Notes under the pieces: generated by a model
Databases searched by the model: none
What the model was told of the DNA's origin: nothing
The model's input: only the letters and a program-made list of their open reading frames with translations
Source of the DNA: Massilia endophytica
GTDB lineage: Bacteria; Pseudomonadota; Gammaproteobacteria; Burkholderiales; Burkholderiaceae_D
Assembly: GCF_021165955.1 (NCBI RefSeq)
Contig: NZ_CP088952.1
Coordinates: 1,364,001-1,428,000 of the forward strand
Direction of reading: 5' to 3'
Length of the DNA stretch: 64,000 nt
Shown: piece by piece, positions 1-8,099 of the stretch
How the letters are laid out: every line of letters begins with the position of its first letter
Numbering within the stretch: the first letter of the stretch is position 1
Program-made: the position numbers and the translations under genes

Positions 1-843
1 AATCCTGTCTACCGCAAGCGCCTGCGGGTGCACCGCATCGGCATCGCGCTCTCCGTGGCCGCCATGTCGCTGGGCCTGATCTTCCTGCTGTGGATTCTGG
101 CCACGCTGCTGATCAACGGCTTCTCGGCACTGAGCCTGAGCCTTTTCACCGCCAACACGCCCGCGCCGGGCACGGAAGGCGGCGGCCTGCTCAACGCCAT
201 CGTCGGTTCGCTGATGATGGTTGGCCTGTCCACGCTGGTTTCCACGCCCATCGGCGTCCTGGCGGGCATCTACCTCGCCGAGTACGGCGACGAAAACAAA
301 GTGGCCCAGCTGACCCGCTTCGTGACGGACGTGATGCTCTCCGCGCCGTCCATCGTGATCGGCCTGTTCGTGTACACGCTGTATGTGGCCAATGTGAAGC
401 ACTTCTCCGGTTATGCGGGCTCCATCGCGCTCTCGCTCATCGCCGTGCCGGTGGTGGTGCGCACCACGGACAACATGCTGCGCCTGGTGCCAAACAGCCT
501 GCTGGAAGCGGCCTTCGCCCTCGGTGCGCCGCGCTGGAAAGTGGCCATGATGGTGCGCCTGCGCGCCGTGAAGGCTGGTGTGATCACCGGGGTGCTGCTG
601 GCGGTGGCCCGCGTATCCGGCGAAACCGCGCCGCTGCTGTTCACCGCCCTGAGCAACCAGTTTCTCAGCTTCGACATGAACAAGCCGATGGCCAACCTGC
701 CGTACGTGATCTACCAGTTCGCGATGAGCCCGTACGACAATTGGCGCGCGCTGGCCTGGGGCGGCGCGCTGCTCGTGACCTTTAGCGTGCTGGCGCTGAA
801 CATCCTGTCGCGCACCGTATTCACCCAGAAGATACCGAATTAA
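1..843 (+). CDS. pstA: PstA, phosphate ABC transporter permease (5' partial)
   Basis: Inner-membrane permease of the high-affinity PstSCAB phosphate importer. The frame is open from base 1 (N-P-V-Y-R-K before a GTG at 28), so the true start probably lies just upstream of the window and the GTG is internal. Hydrophobic segments alternate with the conserved permease loop (around LEAAFALGAPRWKVAMMVRL), which in this family contacts the ATPase. The stop is 14 bases before pstB, so the two are co-transcribed. Transcription in this family is controlled by PhoB, but the Pho box would lie outside the window. Identity is secure from the permease signature and the pstB-phoU-phoB-phoR context. Confidence 0.95.
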   Translation, partial: NPVYRKRLRVHRIGIALSVAAMSLGLIFLLWILATLLINGFSALSLSLFTANTPAPGTEGGGLLNAIVGSLMMVGLSTLVSTPIGVLAGIYLAEYGDENKVAQLTRFVTDVMLSAPSIVIGLFVYTLYVANVKHFSGYAGSIALSLIAVPVVVRTTDNMLRLVPNSLLEAAFALGAPRWKVAMMVRLRAVKAGVITGVLLAVARVSGETAPLLFTALSNQFLSFDMNKPMANLPYVIYQFAMSPYDNWRALAWGGALLVTFSVLALNILSRTVFTQKIPN

Positions 844-857
844 ACGAGAACAGAACC

Positions 858-1628
858 ATGAGCCAAGAGAACAAGCGCAAGATCATCGAGATTTCGGGTC
901 TCAACTTCTATTACGGGAAGACCCGCAGCCTCCACGATGTGAACCTCGACATCCACGAGAAGCAGGTGACGGCCTTCATCGGCCCTTCCGGCTGCGGTAA
1001 ATCGACCCTGCTGCGCACCCTGAACCGCATGTACGACCTGTATCCCGGCCAGCGCGCCGAAGGGCAGATCATGTACCGCGGCCGCAATATCCTGGAGAAC
1101 GGCCAGGACCTGAACATGTTGCGCGCGAAAGTGGGCATGGTGTTCCAGAAGCCGACGCCGTTCCCCATGTCCATCTACGACAACATCGCCTTCGGCGTGC
1201 GGCTGTACGAAGACCTCTCCAAGGGCGAGATGGACGAGCGCGTGGAATGGGCGCTGAAAAAGGCGGCCCTGTGGACCGAAGTGAAGGACAAGCTGGGCAA
1301 GAGCGGCCTGTCGCTCTCCGGCGGCCAGCAGCAGCGCCTGTGCATCGCGCGCGGCGTGGCGGTCAAGCCGGACGTGCTGCTGCTGGACGAGCCCACGTCC
1401 GCGCTGGACCCGATCTCCACCTCCAAGGTGGAGGAGCTGATCAGCGAACTGAAACAGGACTACACCATCGCCATCGTGACCCACAATATGCAGCAGGCGG
1501 CGCGCTGCTCGGACTACACGGCCTATATGTACCTGGGCGAGCTGGTGGAATTCGGCGAAACGGACCAGATCTTCATGAACCCTGTGCGCAAAGAGACGCA
1601 GGACTACATCACCGGCCGCTTCGGCTAA
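858..1628 (+). CDS. pstB: PstB, phosphate ABC transporter ATP-binding protein
   Basis: Cytoplasmic ATPase that powers phosphate import through PstA/PstC. The 256-residue protein has the usual family length. Walker A GPSGCGKST is at about residues 42-50, the ABC signature LSGGQQQR lies mid-protein, and Walker B LLLDEPTSALDP follows, then the switch histidine in VTHN. It starts 14 bases after pstA and is followed 27 bases later by phoU. Together with PhoU it also relays phosphate status to the PhoR kinase encoded downstream. Nothing unusual is visible. Confidence 0.97.
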   Translation: MSQENKRKIIEISGLNFYYGKTRSLHDVNLDIHEKQVTAFIGPSGCGKSTLLRTLNRMYDLYPGQRAEGQIMYRGRNILENGQDLNMLRAKVGMVFQKPTPFPMSIYDNIAFGVRLYEDLSKGEMDERVEWALKKAALWTEVKDKLGKSGLSLSGGQQQRLCIARGVAVKPDVLLLDEPTSALDPISTSKVEELISELKQDYTIAIVTHNMQQAARCSDYTAYMYLGELVEFGETDQIFMNPVRKETQDYITGRFG

Positions 1629-1655
1629 TTACAAGAACATTCGGGAGAAACAGCC

Positions 1656-2363
1656 ATGATGGGCGAACATTCGAGCAAGCAGTATGACCTGGACCTTGAA
1701 GCCATCCGCTCCAAGGTGCTGCTGATGGGCGGCATGGTCGAAACCCAGTTCCTGGACGCGATGACCTGCTTCCGCATCGGGAACCTGGAACGTGCCGAGC
1801 GCGTGATGCGCGAAGACGATGCCGTGAACCAGCTGGAACTGCAGCTGGACGATGCGTGCAGCCACCTGATCGTGCGCCGTCAGCCGGCCGCCAACGACCT
1901 GCGCACGATCATGGCGACGATCAAGGTCATTACGGACCTGGAGCGCATCGGCGACGAGGCTACCAAGATCGCGCGCACGGCGAAAAGCCTGCACAGCCGC
2001 GGCGCCGTGACCGTGAACCACTATGAAATGGTGCGCGGCATCGCCAACGCCACCAGCGACATGCTGCACGACGCGCTGGATTGCTTCGCCCGCAACGACG
2101 GCGCCCAGGCGCACCAGCTGATCGCCCAGGACGCGATCATCGACCACGAGTTCCGCTCCATCATGCGCAACCTCATCACTTTCATGATGGAGGACCCGCG
2201 TACGATCTCCGCCGCCTTGGATACAATGTGGGTGGCCAAGGCCATCGAGCGCATTGGCGACCATGCCAAGAACATCGCCGAATACGTGATTTACGTGGTG
2301 GAAGGGCGCGATATCCGCCATTCCCGTCCCGCTGCGGGCGACACCGAGGCCGGTAAAGAGTAA
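1656..2363 (+). CDS. phoU: PhoU, phosphate signalling regulator
   Basis: Cytoplasmic all-helical protein that links PstSCAB to PhoR and dampens the Pho response when phosphate is plentiful. The 235 residues form two PhoU repeats, each with an acidic metal-binding motif of the E-R-I-G-D type (DLERIGDEATKIA about 40 percent along, and KAIERIGDHAKNIAEYVIYVVEGRD near the C-terminus, quoted here only as landmarks). The start chosen is the first of two adjacent ATG codons, preceded by a GGGAGAAA ribosome site. The gene lies 9 bases before phoB. Assignment is clear from repeats and context. Confidence 0.96.
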   Translation: MMGEHSSKQYDLDLEAIRSKVLLMGGMVETQFLDAMTCFRIGNLERAERVMREDDAVNQLELQLDDACSHLIVRRQPAANDLRTIMATIKVITDLERIGDEATKIARTAKSLHSRGAVTVNHYEMVRGIANATSDMLHDALDCFARNDGAQAHQLIAQDAIIDHEFRSIMRNLITFMMEDPRTISAALDTMWVAKAIERIGDHAKNIAEYVIYVVEGRDIRHSRPAAGDTEAGKE

Positions 2364-2372
2364 AGTAGAGAA

Positions 2373-3065
2373 ATGGCATCCGACAAAACGACTGTACTGA
2401 TTGTTGAAGACGAACCGGCCATTGTCGAACTGGTCACCTTCTCGCTGCGCGAGGCGGGCTGGAACTGCTGTGCCGTGCAAAGCACGCAGGAAGCCTGGGA
2501 GTTCATCCACCAGCGCACCCCCCAGCTGATACTGCTGGACTGGATGCTGCCGGACCAGAGCGGCCTGCGCCTGCTGGCGCGCATCCGCAGCGACCGCCAG
2601 TTTGCCGACATCCCCATCATCATGCTGACTGCGAAGAGCATGGAGGAGGACAAGCTGGCAGGCCTGAACAGCGGCGCGGACGACTACATCACCAAGCCCT
2701 TCTCGCCGCGCGAGCTGCTGGCGCGTTCCCGCGCGCTGCTGCGCCGGAAGACGCCGGAACATGCCGACACCGCCATGAAGGCGGGGCCGATCACGCTTGA
2801 CCCGGTGAGCTGCACGGTGAGCATGGACGGCAACAAGATCGACATCGGCCACGCCGAATACAAGCTGCTCAAGTTCTTCCTGGCGCATCCCGAGCGCGTG
2901 TTCTCGCGCAGCCAGCTGCTGGACAAGGTGTGGGGCGACCATGTGGTGATCGAGGAGCGCACGGTGGACGTGCACGTCCTGCGCCTGCGCAAGGCGCTGA
3001 AGGAGGCCGAGCACCTGATCAAGACGGTGCGCAGCGTCGGCTACATGCTGTCCGAAAAAGCATGA
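2373..3065 (+). CDS. phoB: PhoB, phosphate regulon response regulator
   Basis: OmpR-type response regulator that activates phosphate-starvation genes after phosphorylation by PhoR. The receiver domain holds the acidic pair E12-D13, the phospho-acceptor D56 in LLDWMLP, the switch threonine in MLTAKS and the lysine in ITKPFSP. The C-terminal winged helix includes VWGDHVVIEERTVDVHVLRL, the DNA-recognition region. It ends in an ATGA overlap with phoR, so the two are translationally coupled. Its length of 230 residues is typical. Confidence 0.97.
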   Translation: MASDKTTVLIVEDEPAIVELVTFSLREAGWNCCAVQSTQEAWEFIHQRTPQLILLDWMLPDQSGLRLLARIRSDRQFADIPIIMLTAKSMEEDKLAGLNSGADDYITKPFSPRELLARSRALLRRKTPEHADTAMKAGPITLDPVSCTVSMDGNKIDIGHAEYKLLKFFLAHPERVFSRSQLLDKVWGDHVVIEERTVDVHVLRLRKALKEAEHLIKTVRSVGYMLSEKA

Positions 3066-4375
3066 GCCCAAAAGTTCTCTTCTGGGTGCCCGTCGCCTTG
3101 CGCATGGGCTTCGTGCTGGCCGGTGTAGGTCTTTTGTGGTGGTGGTTCGACGCCGTATCCGCCCTCGTGGCAGGCATGGCCGTGCTGATCGCCATGCTGG
3201 TGGTGCAGCTCAATTATCTGTTCCAGCTGAGCGGCTGGCTGGATCACCCGCAAAGCAGCAAGCTGCCGGACGGGTGGGGCGCCTGGACGGGCATCTTCTC
3301 CCGCCTGTACCGCCTGCGCCGCGACGACGAGAAGAACCAGGCCGAATTGACCGAATGGCTGGCGCGATTCCGCCAGGCCATGCACCTGCTGCCAGACGGC
3401 GTCGTGATCATGGACGATGTGCTCTTCCTCGAATGGTGCAATCCTGCCGCCGAAGAGCATCTGGGCCTGCGCCACGACCGCGACAAGGGCATGCGCGTGA
3501 CGAACCTGGTGCGCAGCCCGGACTTCATGGATTACCTGATCCTGGGCCGCTACGACCAGCCGCTGACGCTGAGCTTCCGCGGCCGCAAGCTGATCGTCCA
3601 CATCATCCCCTTCGAGAACCGGCGCCAGATCCTGGTCACGCACGACGTGACGGAGACCCAGCGTGCGGAAATGATGCGGCGCGACTTCATCGCCAACGCC
3701 TCGCACGAGCTGCGCACGCCGCTGACCGTGATCGTGGGCTTCCTGGAGATCGCCGCCTCGGAGCAGCTCGATGCGAAGACGCGCGAAGCCCACCTGAAGC
3801 TGATGACGGAGCAGGGCCACCGCATGCAGAACCTTATCGAGGACATGCTGACGCTCTCGCGCCTGGAGTCGGTGGACCACCCGATGCGTCCTGAGCACGT
3901 GGATATCCGCAAGATGATGGAGCAGATCGAGCGCGACGCCCAGGCACTTTCGGCAGGCAAGCACGAGATCGTGCTGGAAGTGCGGGGCGGGGACGTGATG
4001 GGAGCCTACGAAGAGCTGTACAGCGCCTTCGGCAACCTCGCCTCGAACGCGGTGCGCTACACCCCGGCAGGCGGCAAGATCAGGCTGTGCTGGGAAGACA
4101 CCGACAAGGGCGTGCGCTTCATGGTGCAGGACAGCGGCATCGGCATCAGCCCCGAACACATTTCGCGCCTGACCGAGCGCTTCTACCGGGTGGACAAGAG
4201 CCGCTCGCGCGAAACGCAGGGCACGGGCCTGGGGCTGGCCATCGTCAAGCATGTGCTGCTGCGCCATAGCGGCACCCTGAACATCACCTCCGAACCGGGG
4301 CAGGGCAGCACCTTCATCGTCAACCTGCCCAAGTCACTGGCCTGGGCTCCGCCTCCGCCCGCCCTTACTGCGTAA
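3062..4375 (+). CDS. phoR: PhoR, phosphate sensor histidine kinase
   Basis: Membrane sensor kinase that phosphorylates PhoB when phosphate is limiting. The start chosen is the ATG overlapping the phoB stop (ATGA), giving 437 residues. Two hydrophobic segments occupy about residues 7-55, followed by a PAS-like domain (about 100-195), the HisKA motif ANASHELRTPL with H215, and HATPase motifs NLASNAVRYT, DSGIGI and GTGLGLAIVKH. The short periplasmic part fits the family, which senses through PstB/PhoU instead of binding phosphate directly. Its 3' end overlaps the convergent permease gene by 11 bases. Confidence 0.96.
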   Translation: MSPKVLFWVPVALRMGFVLAGVGLLWWWFDAVSALVAGMAVLIAMLVVQLNYLFQLSGWLDHPQSSKLPDGWGAWTGIFSRLYRLRRDDEKNQAELTEWLARFRQAMHLLPDGVVIMDDVLFLEWCNPAAEEHLGLRHDRDKGMRVTNLVRSPDFMDYLILGRYDQPLTLSFRGRKLIVHIIPFENRRQILVTHDVTETQRAEMMRRDFIANASHELRTPLTVIVGFLEIAASEQLDAKTREAHLKLMTEQGHRMQNLIEDMLTLSRLESVDHPMRPEHVDIRKMMEQIERDAQALSAGKHEIVLEVRGGDVMGAYEELYSAFGNLASNAVRYTPAGGKIRLCWEDTDKGVRFMVQDSGIGISPEHISRLTERFYRVDKSRSRETQGTGLGLAIVKHVLLRHSGTLNITSEPGQGSTFIVNLPKSLAWAPPPPALTA

Positions 4376-6188
4376 GGCTCGCGCTTCGTTCCGCTCCACG
4401 GCGGGCGAAGCGCGCTTCGATTTCTTCCAGCGTTTTCCCTTTGGTCTCCGGCAGCAGGAATGCTGCGGCGAGGAAGTAGAGTACCGTGCATCCGGCGCCG
4501 TAGAAGAACATCGTCGCGTAGCCGTACTGTCCCACCGTCGGCAGGAACACGGCGGCAATCACGGTTGAAACGAACTGGTTGATAAGCAGTGCAATGCTCA
4601 TGCCGTTCGAACGTATGCGCGTCGGCATCAGCTCGGACAGGGCGAGCCATACGCAGACGCCGGGGCCGACGGCGAAACTGGCGACGAAGAGGCACATGGC
4701 CAGCGCTACCAGCCAGCCGTTCGAGCTTGGCGGAATGGCGGCGAGGTCAGCGCGTTCGATCTGCAGCGGTGCGGAAGCGCCCAGCGCGGGATCGGCGAAG
4801 GGATTCAGGTGCAGTCTGCGGAAGAAGGCGCCGATCACGCTGTCCGGCTGCACGGTATCCGCCCGGCTCAGTTGGAGCGCTGGCAGGGCAGGGTCGTCGC
4901 TGCGGCGCGTCTGCACGTTGGTGAACGGGCCGTAGGAGTAGGCGACCGTGAGCTGCCGGGGCGCGCCGTCCGCCGCGCCGAGCGAGCGCAGGGTTTGCGG
5001 GTCCAGGCGAAGTTCGAGGCTGTCCGCCTTCGCGCTGGCTTGCAACACGGCGCGCACGTCGATCGGCGTGCTCTCGGCGCTGCGGAACAGCAGGCCAGCC
5101 GCCAGCAGGGCGATGGTGATGCCAGCGGTGCCCAGCATCAGCAGGAACTTGCGGCCTTTGCGGTCCACCAGAACGACTGCAACCACCGTCATCAGGGCAT
5201 TCAGCACCTTGAGCGCTACGTCGGCCATGTTGGCGCTTGATCCGGGAAGGCCAGCCTGGTTCAGGATATTGACCACATAAGCGAGGATGGAGTTGATACC
5301 GGTGGCCTGCGTCAGCGCGAGAATCAGGCAGGCCAGCAGGAAAGGAAGCACGTAGCGGCGGCTTAACAGCGGCTCGGCGCCCGAAGGGCCGGCCATCGCA
5401 TCGGCGCTTGCTCCCAGCGCCTGGCGGATCTCGCGCAGTTCGGCGTCCGCCTCGGCGGCGGAACGGGTGCGGGCGAGCGCCCTGTGCGCGTCGTCGAAAC
5501 GTCCACGGCGCGCCAGCCAGCGTGGCGATTCGGCCAGCAGCAGGCTGCCCGCAGTGAAGACGATGCCCGGTGCGAGGCACATCCAGAAGATGCTGCGCCA
5601 TGCGTGGTCCTTGACGGCGAAGATGGCGGCCGTGCGGTCCGCATCCGATAGGTGCCGGGCCGCCGCCGTCGCCGTTTCGACCGACTGCGCCTGATACAGG
5701 CCAATCAGGGCCGCCGCCACCATGCCGATGGTCAGCAGCAGCTGGAACAGGGCCGCGCCCCTTCCGCGCTGGCGTGCATGCAGGCATTCGGCCAGATACA
5801 GCGGCACCACAACCCCGATCAGGCCACCACTCACGCCTTGCAGCAGGCGCCCGAACAACAGGGAAAGGTAGCCGTCGGCCAGCGCAATCAGCGGAATACT
5901 GAGTGTGAAGAGAAGACCCGCCAGCACCATCACCGGACGGCGCCCCAGCCAGTCCGCGAGCGCGCCGGCTCCCAGGGAGGAGAGCACGGAGCCGAGAAGC
6001 ACGGCAGCCACGATAAAACTCAACTGCTGCGTGCTGAGTTTCCACGCCACCGAGGCTGTCGATTCCAGGTAGGGAAGGGCGCCTGCGATGATGCCGATGT
6101 CGATCCCGTACAGCAGGCCGCCAAGGCCCGCGATAAACAGGAGGAATCCCATGGCGCGGGCGGGAATGGCGGACAGGGTGGCTTGCAT
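4365..6188 (-). CDS. Sugar-porter family MFS permease with large extracytoplasmic insert (probable GalNAc permease)
   Basis: Inner-membrane major facilitator of the sugar-porter family, last gene of the leftward amino-sugar operon, 11 bases after the deacetylase gene. Family signatures are present: GRRP after TM2, ESPRWLARRG after TM6, QATGINS in TM7, VDRKGRK between TM8 and TM9, SELMPTRIRSNG in TM10, and the C-terminal PETKGKTLEEIE. At 607 residues it exceeds the usual 450-500. The excess is mainly a roughly 120-residue non-hydrophobic stretch (about 370-490) in the outside-facing loop between TM9 and TM10, plus a longer TM5-TM6 loop. By context it imports GalNAc or a GalNAc-containing sugar; specificity is inferred, not seen. 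Confidence 0.85.
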   Translation of the reverse strand: MQATLSAIPARAMGFLLFIAGLGGLLYGIDIGIIAGALPYLESTASVAWKLSTQQLSFIVAAVLLGSVLSSLGAGALADWLGRRPVMVLAGLLFTLSIPLIALADGYLSLLFGRLLQGVSGGLIGVVVPLYLAECLHARQRGRGAALFQLLLTIGMVAAALIGLYQAQSVETATAAARHLSDADRTAAIFAVKDHAWRSIFWMCLAPGIVFTAGSLLLAESPRWLARRGRFDDAHRALARTRSAAEADAELREIRQALGASADAMAGPSGAEPLLSRRYVLPFLLACLILALTQATGINSILAYVVNILNQAGLPGSSANMADVALKVLNALMTVVAVVLVDRKGRKFLLMLGTAGITIALLAAGLLFRSAESTPIDVRAVLQASAKADSLELRLDPQTLRSLGAADGAPRQLTVAYSYGPFTNVQTRRSDDPALPALQLSRADTVQPDSVIGAFFRRLHLNPFADPALGASAPLQIERADLAAIPPSSNGWLVALAMCLFVASFAVGPGVCVWLALSELMPTRIRSNGMSIALLINQFVSTVIAAVFLPTVGQYGYATMFFYGAGCTVLYFLAAAFLLPETKGKTLEEIEARFARRGAERSASLTQ

Positions 6189-6199
6189 TGGAACTCCGG

Positions 6200-7297
6200 C
6201 TAGTTGGGGGAAAGGTCGATGGCTTCGCCTTCAACGAAGACGGCCACCGGCTGCAGGTTGGCATTCAGGACCACGATATCGGCCCATGCCCCGGGCGCAA
6301 GACGGCCGCGCTCCGGTTCGCCGAGGTAGTCCGCCGGGTAAAGCGAAAGGCGGTTCGAGGCATCGGCCAGGTCGAGCCCCATGCCCACGAAATTGCGCAG
6401 GGCCTGGTCCATGGTGAGCGCGCTGCCCGCGAGCGAGCCCGTGGCGAGCCGCACGCAGCCCAGGCATTTGTAGACGCGCTGGCTGCCCAGGCCATATTCG
6501 CCGTCCGGCATGCCGGTTGCAGCCGTTGCATCCGTCACGCCGTACAGGCGCGGGATGGCGCGCAGCGCAGCCTTCATGGCGCCCGGATGCACGTGCTGAA
6601 GGTCGGGAATGATCTCTGCGTATTCGGCGTGCGCCAGCGCCGCGCCCACGACGCCGGGCGTGTAGTGATTCAGCGCCGTCATGCCGTTGAACAGGTGGGT
6701 GAAGCCGGAGGCGCCCGCGTTCAGCGCGGCGACGCCATCCTCGTAGCTGCCGTTGCTGTGTCCCAGCTGCACGCGGATGCCCATGGCCGCCAGCTCGGGA
6801 ATGAGGCCGAGATGGCCGCCGATCTCCGTAGCCAGGGTGAGTACGCGGATCGGCGCCAGCTCGTGATAACTGCGTACCAGGTCGATGCTGGCAATGGCCA
6901 GGGCATCGGCAGGCTGGGCGCCGAGGCGGTGGATGCTGAGGAAGGGGCCTTCGAGGTGCACGCCCAGCATGCGCGCTGCTCCGGCTGGCCGTTCCGCAAT
7001 GGAGGGTGCAAGGCCGTTCAGGGCGCGGCGGATGGAGTTGTCCGTCGCCGTCATGGTGGTGCCCAGCATGGCGGTGGTGCCGTGGCGGGCGTGGCTGCGC
7101 GCGACGGTTACGCCAGCGTCGCCTCCCTGCATGATGTCTACGCCGCAGGCGCCATGCACATGGAGGTCGACGAAGCCCGGCAGAATGGTCAGCGCGCTGT
7201 CGGTGCGGCGGTCTTCCCGAATCGTGTTGATGCGCTGGTTAAAGTCGATGCTTCCGTGGATCCAGCCTTGAGGGGTAAGTATTCTGCCGCTGAGCAC
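6200..7297 (-). CDS. agaA: N-acetylgalactosamine/N-acetylglucosamine-6-phosphate deacetylase
   Basis: Amidohydrolase that removes the acetyl group from an N-acetylhexosamine-6-phosphate. The 365 residues carry the metal-binding DLHVHGACG motif, HLEGPFLS, the LGHSNGSYEDG and FTHLFNGM blocks, and GDASGF-type C-terminal regions typical of NagA/AgaA. It starts 3 bases after the agaR stop and is followed by the permease. NagA and AgaA cannot be separated by motif. I favour the GalNAc-6-phosphate enzyme because its operon contains agaS, agaZ and agaR, and no glucosamine-6-phosphate deaminase (nagB). Confidence 0.88.
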   Translation of the reverse strand: MLSGRILTPQGWIHGSIDFNQRINTIREDRRTDSALTILPGFVDLHVHGACGVDIMQGGDAGVTVARSHARHGTTAMLGTTMTATDNSIRRALNGLAPSIAERPAGAARMLGVHLEGPFLSIHRLGAQPADALAIASIDLVRSYHELAPIRVLTLATEIGGHLGLIPELAAMGIRVQLGHSNGSYEDGVAALNAGASGFTHLFNGMTALNHYTPGVVGAALAHAEYAEIIPDLQHVHPGAMKAALRAIPRLYGVTDATAATGMPDGEYGLGSQRVYKCLGCVRLATGSLAGSALTMDQALRNFVGMGLDLADASNRLSLYPADYLGEPERGRLAPGAWADIVVLNANLQPVAVFVEGEAIDLSPN

Positions 7298-7300
7298 TTT

Positions 7301-8068
7301 CTATTCCGCGATAAGCAATTCGATGCCAGCATCCCGCAAGCCTTCGCGGTATTCCTGGCTGATGCCAGCATCGGTGATAACAGTGTGAACGCGGTTCAGC
7401 TGCACGATGCGGTGCAGGCTGACGCGCCCGAATTTGGAAGCGTCGGTAAGGACGATGATCTTCTTGGCCCGCTCCACCATCTTGTGGTTCAGGCTCGCCT
7501 CGGCTTCATGGTGGGTGGTGACGCCGAACTGCAGGTCGAAGCCGTCCACGCCGAGGAACAGCTTGTCGAAGCTGTACGCCATCAGGCAGGCCTCGGCCTG
7601 GGTGCCCTGGATGGAGAGCGACTGCTTGCGCAGCAGGCCGCCCGTGAGAATCAGGTCCACCCCCGGCGCATCCGCCAGCTCCCAGGCGATGTTCAGGCCA
7701 TTGGTCATGACCGTCACGTCCTTCGCGCTGCGCAGGTGGCGCGCCAGCGAGATGGTGGTGGTGCCGGAATCGATGATGATGTTATCGCCCGGCTCCACCA
7801 TGCGCGCGGCGAAGGCGCCGATGCGTTCCTTCTGCTCGTGATTGAGCGCGTCCTTCTGCGGAATGGTGTGCTCCGTGGGCGGGGTGCGCATGAGGGTTGC
7901 GCCTCCGTGGCTGCGGGTGGCCAGTCCCTGTGATTCGAGCACACTCAGGTCGCTGCGGATGGTGACTGCGGAAACGCCAAGCTGCTCGACCAGTTGGTTC
8001 ACCTGTACCGAACCGTTCTGGGTCAGGGCTTGCAGGATGGTGGCGCGGCGCTGGCTGGAATTTCGCAT
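7301..8068 (-). CDS. agaR: AgaR-like DeoR-family transcriptional repressor
   Basis: DeoR-family regulator of 255 residues. The N-terminal helix-turn-helix includes GSVQVNQLVEQLGVSAVTIR, which strongly resembles E. coli AgaR, and the C-terminal DeoR sensor domain has IIDSGTTT, MTNGLN, LTGG and DASKFGR, which in this family bind a phosphosugar effector. An upstream in-frame extension to 8305 is rejected because the DeoR homology begins at the ATG at 8068. It lies inside the operon it probably controls. Candidate operators are the GAAAG/CTTTC pentamers in 11512-11768. Confidence 0.88.
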   Translation of the reverse strand: MRNSSQRRATILQALTQNGSVQVNQLVEQLGVSAVTIRSDLSVLESQGLATRSHGGATLMRTPPTEHTIPQKDALNHEQKERIGAFAARMVEPGDNIIIDSGTTTISLARHLRSAKDVTVMTNGLNIAWELADAPGVDLILTGGLLRKQSLSIQGTQAEACLMAYSFDKLFLGVDGFDLQFGVTTHHEAEASLNHKMVERAKKIIVLTDASKFGRVSLHRIVQLNRVHTVITDAGISQEYREGLRDAGIELLIAE

Positions 8069-8099
8069 GATCTGCTGTGGATGAGTAAAAATCCCGAGC

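Noticed and set aside
6188..7933. 581-codon plus-strand frame
   Set aside because: Antisense to the deacetylase and agaR genes.
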